In this document: in pieces, positions 7,520 to 13,163 of the stretch | Layout: every line of letters begins with the position of its first letter | Position numbering within the stretch: position 1 is the first letter of the stretch | Virus record (IMG/VR): IMGVR_UViG_3300021139_001730 | Span: 1-22,158 of that record | Strand: one strand, 5' to 3' | Source of the DNA: a virus | Length of the DNA stretch: 22,158 nt | Notes under the pieces: generated by a model | What the model saw: the letters and a program-made list of their open reading frames with translations, nothing else | What the model was told of the DNA's origin: nothing | The model's database searches: none | Made by a program: the position numbers and the translations under genes

Positions 7520-8125
7520 ATGAAAATGAATGAATTAGTTGAAAGTTTAAGTGATGACTTTGCAAAATTTGCAAAAGATTTACAAAAAAATAATCCTAAG
7601 TTTAAAAACTTACGAATACACGGTGATCCTGAACATGACGAACTACGTCGTCAAGATGCAGAAGCTCGAGAAAAACGTCTTGCACAACCTGCGGTTGCTC
7701 CTAAAGAACTAAGCGCAGAAGAGCGTCATCGACTAGAACAAGAATTAGGACATTTAGAAGCTCAATTTGATCCCAACTATCAATACAGTGATGATCATAG
7801 TGTGTATAGTAAACATCACAGTCTAGCACAGCGTATTAGTAGTATTAAACATAGATTGAAGCAAGGTGTGGCGGAATCAGCTAGTGCAGGTGCTACAAGT
7901 GCAGCCAGTATCGGTACTGTAGATGCTCCACAACTAAGCCCAGGCAAAGCTCGTGGTAAGAAAAGCTACACTGGATCACCGGGTAAAAGTGGCACAAAAG
8001 CGCCACCACAGCCTAAAGTAGTACAGCCAAAAACCAAGATGGGAACCGCTGTAAATGCCTTAGATATGAAGGGTAAGAACATTTTTGGCCAAGCTGCAGA
8101 GTCAGCAGTAATCAAAAGACGCTAA
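7520..8125 (+). CDS. Leader-bearing low-complexity phage protein (201 aa)
   Basis: It opens MKMNELVESLSDDF, with L-V-E matching the prohead-protease pattern. Residues 60-115 are a charged, probably helical stretch (AEERHRLEQELGHLEAQF). After GVAESASAGATSAASIGTVD the protein becomes Pro/Lys/Gly-rich and probably disordered. I recall similar Ala-Gly-Thr segments in capsid-associated or hypothetical proteins of T4-like phages. No enzyme motif or membrane segment is visible. AGGA at 7508-7511 precedes the ATG. It is probably a virion or scaffold-associated protein, judged by leader, composition and neighbours only. Confidence 0.75.
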   Translation: MKMNELVESLSDDFAKFAKDLQKNNPKFKNLRIHGDPEHDELRRQDAEAREKRLAQPAVAPKELSAEERHRLEQELGHLEAQFDPNYQYSDDHSVYSKHHSLAQRISSIKHRLKQGVAESASAGATSAASIGTVDAPQLSPGKARGKKSYTGSPGKSGTKAPPQPKVVQPKTKMGTAVNALDMKGKNIFGQAAESAVIKRR

Positions 8126-8128
8126 ATA
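8121..8128 (+). promoter_or_regulatory. Possible late promoter overlapping a stop codon (GCTAAATA)
   Basis: GCTAAATA matches six of eight bases of TATAAATA. It contains the stop codon of the gene ending at 8125 and lies 23 bases before the ATG at 8152, which has its own ACGGAG site at 8139-8144. Similar CTAAATA sequences occur at 7477, 6868 and 12296, three of the four at gene ends. The match is weak on its own. Confidence 0.25.
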
Positions 8129-8151
8129 CATAAAGATAACGGAGTATACTC

Positions 8152-9405
8152 ATGCCAGGATTAGACAACATGGAGCCAGGAATGGACCAACAAGAACCAG
8201 CACAAAATGATGTAATTGGTACACACGGTGAAGCAGATCGTGAAGGCGCAATGGCCAAAGCTGATTTGTTCAAATTAGCCAATTATTCACATAAATTGTA
8301 CCAACAAATTAATGATGAAGATCAATTAGAAGCATGGGTACAAGCAAAGATTACTAAAGCCGCTGACTATATTGCCAGCGTTTATCACTATTTAGAATAT
8401 GAAATGAAGTTCAGCGAGTACGGACATCATTTGGATAACAGCGATACCTTAAGCGAAAGTCAACGTCGTGTTCTTAAAGCTCGTTTAAACGAAGCTAAAG
8501 AAAAAATGAAAGAGTTGAAAAAGACTCAAGCTGAAAAAATGAAAGCTAAAGAAGCTAAGAAAGTAGAAGAGGGAATTTTAACTGGCGGCGAATGCGAGTG
8601 TACAGAATGTGGTGGTACTGGTAAAGTTTACAGAGAGCCTGCACAGGTTCCTGCGCATGTTAAAGCTAAAGCTGAAAAGTATAATACTCTAGTAAAAGCT
8701 ACTAAAGCGGCTCACAAACGTATGGATGCTAATCATAATGGTATTCCAGATGATGAAGAGGCAATGGATGAAGATTTTGATTCTTTAAAGAAGACTGGTG
8801 ATACAACTAAGACTTCTAAAGGTGCTACAGTTACAAAAACTGATACTGGTATCAAACATGAGCGTCCTTCTTCAAGCTATAGTGACGAAGACGGTGACGA
8901 AAAATCAGGCAAAGGCACTAAGAGCCATGCTAAGTCAATGTCGGCTTCAGAAAAGAAAGATCGTGCTCCAGCACAAAAGAAATCTAAAACAGGTACTTGG
9001 GGTATGGAAAACAGTGAAAAGTTTGACAACCGTAAGAAAGACGAATCAATTGCTGAAGCTAAACCAAGCGCAGGTCTAAGCAAAGAGAAAAAATCTGCTA
9101 CAGTTAAAGCCGCTAAGAAAGGTGAAGACATTGGTAAGCCAGGTAAAGGTTTTAAATCTCTTGCTAAGAAAGCTGGCGGTGGCGAGAAAGGCGAGAAAAT
9201 TGCTGCAGCTGCTATGTGGAAGAACATTAAAGAAACCCAATCATACATTGCCGAAAAAGCAAAAGTTAAACCAGACTATATTGATTTAGATAAAGACGGT
9301 GATAAAACTGAGCCAATGAAAAAAGCTGCTAAAGAAAAAGAAACTGTTAAAGAGTCTGCAGATTTAGCTCGCATGCGTCAATTAATGACACGTTTGAACG
9401 GTTAA
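8152..9405 (+). CDS. Charged low-complexity phage protein with EF-hand-like loops and CxCxxC
   Basis: Residues 25-115 look helical and more ordered. A Lys/Glu coiled stretch follows, then CEC150TEC153GGTG (C148, C150, C153), like one half of a DnaJ-type zinc repeat. Residues 192-203 (DANHNGIPDDEE) fit an EF-hand calcium loop at positions 1, 3, 5, 6, 9 and 12. A second Asp-rich loop, DLDKDGDKTEP, lies near the C-terminus. Residues 205-340 are Lys/Ser/Gly-rich and disordered. The end is ADLARMRQLMTRLNG, a tail I recall in structural or internal proteins of T4-like phages. The function is unknown; a core or scaffold role is possible. The start is supported by ACGGAG at 8139-8144. Four bases separate it from the next gene. 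Confidence 0.75.
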   Translation: MPGLDNMEPGMDQQEPAQNDVIGTHGEADREGAMAKADLFKLANYSHKLYQQINDEDQLEAWVQAKITKAADYIASVYHYLEYEMKFSEYGHHLDNSDTLSESQRRVLKARLNEAKEKMKELKKTQAEKMKAKEAKKVEEGILTGGECECTECGGTGKVYREPAQVPAHVKAKAEKYNTLVKATKAAHKRMDANHNGIPDDEEAMDEDFDSLKKTGDTTKTSKGATVTKTDTGIKHERPSSSYSDEDGDEKSGKGTKSHAKSMSASEKKDRAPAQKKSKTGTWGMENSEKFDNRKKDESIAEAKPSAGLSKEKKSATVKAAKKGEDIGKPGKGFKSLAKKAGGGEKGEKIAAAAMWKNIKETQSYIAEKAKVKPDYIDLDKDGDKTEPMKKAAKEKETVKESADLARMRQLMTRLNG

Positions 9406-9409
9406 TACC

Positions 9410-10438
9410 ATGGACATGAAGCGCATACTACAGGCGATGGATGGAGTTGCTACTAAACCTGTAGTAGGCGCCGATAGCATGGCTAAACTTTTATCCATTG
9501 TAGATAAAAACGCCAGTACACAAGTTCTTAACGAAGGCAATCCTCACAAAGTCACATTGCCAGTACAAATGGCAATGCAACACTATCAACAAAAAGAAGA
9601 AACGCCCAAAGCCCGTGTGGGTAAAACTACACTGGTAGGCAAATACTTTCACGAAGTTGAACAAGAATTTCAAGAACAACAAGCACAAAAACGTCAGTTG
9701 ATCAATCAATATGCCAGCACAATTGCTGAACGTGTATTGATGAAAGAAAGTGTTGTTAATGAAAAAAGTACAAGTGAAAAACAAGCTCGTTTTATGGCGG
9801 CGGCCGCACACGATCCTGCATTTGCTGCACGTACAGGCATTAAACAAAGTGTAGCCAAAGAATTTAATAAAGCTGATACTGGTACTAAACAATTAAGCAA
9901 TGCGATGAAGCATAAGCCTAAGAAAAAATCAGTTAAAGAAAATGAAATTTCAGATCATAGTATGGGTTTTAAACCTGGTCCTGGCGGACCGGGTCTACAG
10001 AGTAATGTAGCAGAAGCACCCATAGATTTTGATAAAGAAAATCCCACAGCCAGTACTATACATAGTCATCAAGGTGTAAACCCTGCCAGCATCGAAGCAC
10101 GCATCATGCGAGCACGAGGTCAATTGAAAGATCTAGCTAGTAGAGCCGACAGTAACGAATTAATAGTATGGGAAAGTATTGCAAGAAATTTCCCAGAGCT
10201 AACTATGAACATCGAACAGATTCGTCATGGTATAGAAGAACTGGCCAAGATTAGAAAAGGTGGTGGACGTAGAGTACATAACATACCGGACAATATTGGC
10301 GAAGAAAATAGCATCAAAGAAGCCAATGCCAAAAAGCGTACACTGAAAAATTCAAACCCGTGCTGGACGGGTTACAAACCAGCAGGCACTAAGAAAAAAG
10401 GAGGCCGCACAGTACCTAACTGTGTTCCAAAGGAATAA
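9410..10438 (+). CDS. Phage protein with leader and CW-GY-PNC C-terminal motif (342 aa)
   Basis: The start is MDMKRILQAMDG, followed near residue 40 by VLNEGN, an L-N-E cleavage-type site. The middle is Gln/Lys-rich and helical, with VLMKESVVNEKS and an Ala-rich AAAAHDPAFAARTG segment. A compact part (about 220-290) has a helical pair typical of small structural domains. The C-terminus contains NPCWTGYKPAGTKKKGG and ends VPNCVPKE. This paired-cysteine tail recurs, as I recall, at the ends of unrelated proteins in T4-like phages, and may be a binding or anchoring tag. No enzyme motif is seen. The gene belongs to the 8152-11938 unit, three bases from the next ATG. Confidence 0.75.
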   Translation: MDMKRILQAMDGVATKPVVGADSMAKLLSIVDKNASTQVLNEGNPHKVTLPVQMAMQHYQQKEETPKARVGKTTLVGKYFHEVEQEFQEQQAQKRQLINQYASTIAERVLMKESVVNEKSTSEKQARFMAAAAHDPAFAARTGIKQSVAKEFNKADTGTKQLSNAMKHKPKKKSVKENEISDHSMGFKPGPGGPGLQSNVAEAPIDFDKENPTASTIHSHQGVNPASIEARIMRARGQLKDLASRADSNELIVWESIARNFPELTMNIEQIRHGIEELAKIRKGGGRRVHNIPDNIGEENSIKEANAKKRTLKNSNPCWTGYKPAGTKKKGGRTVPNCVPKE

Positions 10439-10441
10439 ACT

Positions 10442-11938
10442 ATGAACATGCGTGATTTACTTAATAAACTAGATACAGTATCTGAAAGCAATATATCCGA
10501 ATTTAGAGTCGATGCTGGAAGACCACACGATTTTTATCGTCATGATAATTACTACGGTAATCCTCGTATGTGGAGACCAGAGTGGCGCGAACCACGTATG
10601 TGGGGTATAAATCCTTTAACAGGATTGTTATTTACAGCTGCTGAAATTGCTGCACTAAGCAATCAAGGAGTGACGCCTATGATGATACAACAAATGCCGC
10701 CACAACAAGTAGCGCAAGTAGTACAAGCTGCTCCACCAGCAGGTGCTCCGCCTATGCCAAGTAGTGCACCAGTTACATCTGGGCCAGCCGTACCGGTAGG
10801 TCAACCTACTACAGGTGCAACTAAGTACTATAATCCAAACGGTGACGGTACATTCCAAGATCATCCTTATACACAAAGCGGAGGTACTGCTGGAGATCCT
10901 GTAGACACTACTAAAGATGATGCAGATAAAGCAGCTAAAATTTCACGTTTCAAAGAGCTGTTGGCAAAAGCAGGTGTTAGTGATAAACCTACTGGGTTAG
11001 ACAGTGTTGACAAACCATTTAATCCAGATTATAGTTTAACTGGTGGTAAATCAACAGGCGGAATCGGCATAAAAGAAAGTTCTATTAATGGATTTGCAAG
11101 AGATCCGCTATTAGAAAAATTAAGATTGATCGAATCTGGACATAAATTCAACGAAGGTTTAACTCCAGAAGAAAGTAAAGAGTTAGATAAACTCTACGGT
11201 GATCTAAGTGTTACAGGAAAAAACGATCCTAAATTAGCACCATTATTTGCACAGTATAATAAAGTACCAAGTGCATCTGCTGCAGATCCTACAACACCAA
11301 ACACAGCTGCAGATCCTGCAGATACTACCAAACCACAACAATGGGCACCAGGTGTACTACATGTAGGTAGCACAGGACCTGAAGTAATAGCATTACAAAA
11401 ACAATTAGGAATTAATGCCGATGGTAAATTTGGTCCTGCAACTAAAGAAGCTGTTATGGCAATGCAAAAAAAGCTAGGAGTTACTGTAGACGGCGCATGG
11501 GGTCCAAAGTCAAAAGCAGCATTTGCGGCAAAAGGCGGAACAGCACCATCACCATCAGATACAACTAAAGGCGACGGTAAGTGGACTGGTAGTGCAAAAG
11601 ACTGGGGTAGTGCAATTGGTGGCGGCTTAGGAACCGCAGCTGGGTTTGCAGGCGGAGGGCTTATTGGTACCGAGGTCGCAGGACCCGTAGGTACAATGGC
11701 TGGAGCTGCAACCGGTGCGGTTGCAGGACACGATATCGGTGCAGACCTTGGCGGTAAAGCTGGCGAATGGTTAGGCCAAGCTGGAGACAAGATTGGTAAA
11801 TCTTGGGATGCTGCTAAAACTGCTTGGAACGGTAAACCCGATAATACAGCGGCTGCTCCTGCAAAAACAACTAAAGAAAGTATCGAAGTTGACTTTGCTA
11901 ATCAGTTAATTGAAAGTTTCGGTTACCAACCTAAGTAA
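10442..11938 (+). CDS. Peptidoglycan-binding / glycine-zipper protein, probably virion-associated
   Basis: This 498-aa protein starts with a leader, MNMRDLLNKLDTVSESNISE. An aromatic/Arg-rich patch (RMWRPEWREPRMW) and a long Pro/Ala/Gly-rich linker follow. Residues about 304-361 form a PG_binding_1 domain (GSTGPEVIALQKQLG, DGKFGPATKEAV, DGAWGPKSKAAF). Residues about 388-436 are a glycine-zipper segment (GGGLGTAAGFAGGGLIG and onwards), able to insert in or span a membrane. The end, ESIEVDFANQLIESFGYQPK, is amphipathic. No lytic catalytic domain is seen, so it should bind rather than cut cell wall. Inference: a virion protein acting at the envelope during DNA entry, or an anchored structural part. 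AAAGGA at 10429-10434 precedes the start. A terminator directly follows, so it ends its unit. Confidence 0.82.
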   Translation: MNMRDLLNKLDTVSESNISEFRVDAGRPHDFYRHDNYYGNPRMWRPEWREPRMWGINPLTGLLFTAAEIAALSNQGVTPMMIQQMPPQQVAQVVQAAPPAGAPPMPSSAPVTSGPAVPVGQPTTGATKYYNPNGDGTFQDHPYTQSGGTAGDPVDTTKDDADKAAKISRFKELLAKAGVSDKPTGLDSVDKPFNPDYSLTGGKSTGGIGIKESSINGFARDPLLEKLRLIESGHKFNEGLTPEESKELDKLYGDLSVTGKNDPKLAPLFAQYNKVPSASAADPTTPNTAADPADTTKPQQWAPGVLHVGSTGPEVIALQKQLGINADGKFGPATKEAVMAMQKKLGVTVDGAWGPKSKAAFAAKGGTAPSPSDTTKGDGKWTGSAKDWGSAIGGGLGTAAGFAGGGLIGTEVAGPVGTMAGAATGAVAGHDIGADLGGKAGEWLGQAGDKIGKSWDAAKTAWNGKPDNTAAAPAKTTKESIEVDFANQLIESFGYQPK

Positions 11939-11940
11939 AC

Positions 11941-11966
11941 AAATGGCAGACTAGTTCTGCCATTTT
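11941..11966 (+). terminator. Rho-independent terminator
   Basis: A perfect 10-bp stem (bases 41-50 paired with 56-65 of 119xx, AAATGGCAGA with TCTGCCATTT) has a 5-base CTAGT loop and ends in Ts. It begins two bases after the stop of the preceding gene and lies before a sigma70-type promoter. This is the clearest transcription stop in the window. Confidence 0.85.
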
Positions 11967-11967
11967 C

Positions 11968-11989
11968 ACCTCTAAAATTTCATAGAGGT
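11968..11989 (+). terminator. Second hairpin after the terminator
   Basis: ACCTCTA at 11968-11974 pairs with TAGAGGT at 11983-11989 around an 8-base loop, followed by TGATTTTA. It may be a backup terminator. Its 3' arm touches the -35 box of the next promoter, so it could also be incidental. Confidence 0.4.
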
Positions 11990-12017
11990 TGATTTTACAA
12001 GATAAGTAATATATAAT
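11989..12017 (+). promoter_or_regulatory. Sigma70-type promoter before the dsbA-like gene
   Basis: TTGATT (11989-11994), a 17-base spacer and a perfect TATAAT (12012-12017) form a near-consensus host-type promoter. Transcription would begin about 12024, a few bases before AGGAG (12031-12035) and the ATG at 12042. This suggests expression by host RNA polymerase early in infection. Confidence 0.75.
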
Positions 12018-12041
12018 AGGCATATACATTAGGAGATTTAC

Positions 12042-12299
12042 ATGGGCGGTCGTTCGTACGGTGCAGAAGAAAAGGCAAAATTAGAAAGATTAATTAGCGA
12101 AGGTTCTACAGTCTTACGTGAAGTAGAAGATTTGCAAGAAGGCTTGAAAGAAACTGTTAAAGCAGTTGCTGAAGAATTACAAATTAAACCCAGTGTTATT
12201 AACAAAGCTATTAAGATTGCTCACAAAGGCGATTGGCAAAATTATAACGCAGACTGGGAAGAAATTGAAGCTATTTTAGATATTACAAAACGTATCTAA
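12042..12299 (+). CDS. dsbA: DsbA-like dsDNA-binding protein (late transcription)
   Basis: This 85-aa helical protein resembles T4 DsbA (89 aa) in size and in its C-terminal half: a helix around EELQIKPSVINKAIKIAHKG, then DW and an acidic ending EEIEAILDITKRI, matching the T4 pattern of LGVDG..FNR.L...HK...F..E..E. Known role: T4 DsbA binds double-stranded DNA near late promoters and modestly enhances late transcription. It has its own sigma70-type promoter and a strong AGGAG at 12031-12035. T4 places dsbA near genes 33 and 59; here it is separated from the DNA polymerase gene only by an antisense endonuclease. The alternative is another small helical DNA-binding protein. Confidence 0.7.
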   Translation: MGGRSYGAEEKAKLERLISEGSTVLREVEDLQEGLKETVKAVAEELQIKPSVINKAIKIAHKGDWQNYNADWEEIEAILDITKRI

Positions 12300-12391
12300 A
12301 TAAGTATATAACACAAGGTTAGCTGGCCATAAACAGCATGCAGGTATTTGCAAGCCTCAAATTGCATGGAGAGTATTATATGAATAAATTA
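12300..12391 (+). promoter_or_regulatory. Leader-like stretch with hairpin, RBS and orphan start codon
   Basis: These 92 bases encode no credible protein. CATGCA (12337-12342) pairs with TGCATG (12363-12368), with GG/CC able to extend the stem across a bulge. GGAGAG (12368-12373) and ATG (12380) follow, but only four codons (ATG AAT AAA TTA) remain before the antisense endonuclease gene ends at 12392. This looks like the 5' region of a gene whose body was displaced. CTAAATA at 12296 overlaps the dsbA-like stop. Confidence 0.35.
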
Positions 12392-13108
12392 TCACCTGGT
12401 CCACATTGTGACCAAATTGTATACCTTGCGAATATCTTGTTCTCGCAACATAGTATTTTTATACAATTCGCCAAAAGTTTTGCCAGTCTTTATGTTAATC
12501 TGATTAGCAGGGTAAATCTCTGGATTGCCGTGCCAGAAAGAACCGTAACATTCGTACACTGTGTTTGTATTAGGATCAAATCCATCAACTACTACAGTGC
12601 GAGTATCTAATATGACTGTATGTTGCCTCAATGGAACTCTTAAAGAATCTAGCCAAGCTGTTTCAACTTTACTTATATTTCCTGGTTTAAGATTTTCTAA
12701 TCTGGTTTCATACCAGCAAGCTGGACAGCCGCCTTTTCCAATTAAATGCGTTTCGGCCTTTTTAAGATGGAATAATCCGTGTAGATTGCAAGATATAGAA
12801 ATAGAATGTTTCATTCCAGTATATTCTGTTATAAAAGAATACTTGTTGCCGTACCGGTTGACACTTTTTTCAACAAAATTTTTATGGGTATAAGCAAAAT
12901 TATGAGAACATTTAGGACATCCTTGTTTTTGATTTATATGATCGCACGGTCGTTGTTCAAAAACTCCGTGAATAGAACACTTAATTTTAATTTTAGTATA
13001 AGAATTTTTATACTCAACTTCAGAATAATCATAGGCAAAATTATGAATTTTGCCAGCTTTTTCAATATAAGAACTAGTAGTGTAGCGTATTCCGGTGTTT
13101 GGTTTCAT
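12392..13108 (-). CDS. Antisense endonuclease: DUF723-like zinc repeats plus Vsr/PD-(D/E)XK-like nuclease
   Basis: From M at 13108 the protein has 238 aa. Residues 28-67 and 84-131 are two repeats of the same plan: a Cys-x2-His-Gly-x-Phe segment (CSIHGVF, CNLHGLF), then GCPKC or GCPAC, resembling DUF723-type zinc DNA-binding repeats. Residues 148-238 resemble Vsr-like homing or PD-(D/E)XK nucleases: VVVD175GFDPNTNTVYE186CYGSFWH193GNP. Such genes are mobile in phages. It is the only convincing - strand gene in the window. The start at 13108 is preferred to 13135 because AGAG precedes it and a perfect late promoter lies 30 bases upstream on the same strand. It is inserted between dsbA-like and polymerase genes and opposes their transcription. 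Confidence 0.82.
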   Translation of the reverse strand: MKPNTGIRYTTSSYIEKAGKIHNFAYDYSEVEYKNSYTKIKIKCSIHGVFEQRPCDHINQKQGCPKCSHNFAYTHKNFVEKSVNRYGNKYSFITEYTGMKHSISISCNLHGLFHLKKAETHLIGKGGCPACWYETRLENLKPGNISKVETAWLDSLRVPLRQHTVILDTRTVVVDGFDPNTNTVYECYGSFWHGNPEIYPANQINIKTGKTFGELYKNTMLREQDIRKVYNLVTMWTR

Positions 13109-13138
13109 TTTATTCTCTGTACAAAGTATCAACATAAG

Positions 13139-13146
13139 TATTTATA
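13139..13146 (-). promoter_or_regulatory. T4-type late promoter for the antisense endonuclease
   Basis: The - strand reads TATAAATA, an exact match to the T4 late promoter -10 box. It lies 30 bases from the ATG at 13108, leaving a leader of about 25 bases with AGAG before the start. It sits in the 55-base divergent gap between this gene and DNA polymerase. Confidence 0.7.
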
Positions 13147-13163
13147 TAAAGGAGTGCTTTAAT

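Noticed and set aside
8600-8640. DnaJ-type chaperone identity for the 8152 gene
   Set aside because: Only one CxxCGGTG half-repeat, with no J domain or partner repeat; the rest is disordered.
11194-11790. A 198-codon - strand frame opposite the peptidoglycan-binding gene
   Set aside because: Pro/Ala/Ser-rich shadow of a Gly/Ala-rich coding sequence; no ribosome site or recognisable motif.
13153-13161. AGTGCTTTA resembling a T4 MotA box before DNA polymerase
   Set aside because: It lies between the ribosome binding site and the start codon, where a -30 activator box cannot serve this gene.
12338-13162. Three + strand reading frames across 12338-13162
   Set aside because: They lie opposite a gene with clear zinc-repeat and nuclease motifs; their own translations show no family features.
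13095-13163. Longer N-terminus for the polymerase
   Set aside because: The internal ATG at 13164 has a strong AAAGGAGT and matches the usual family start; the extra 23 residues overlap the antisense gene's promoter and 5' end.
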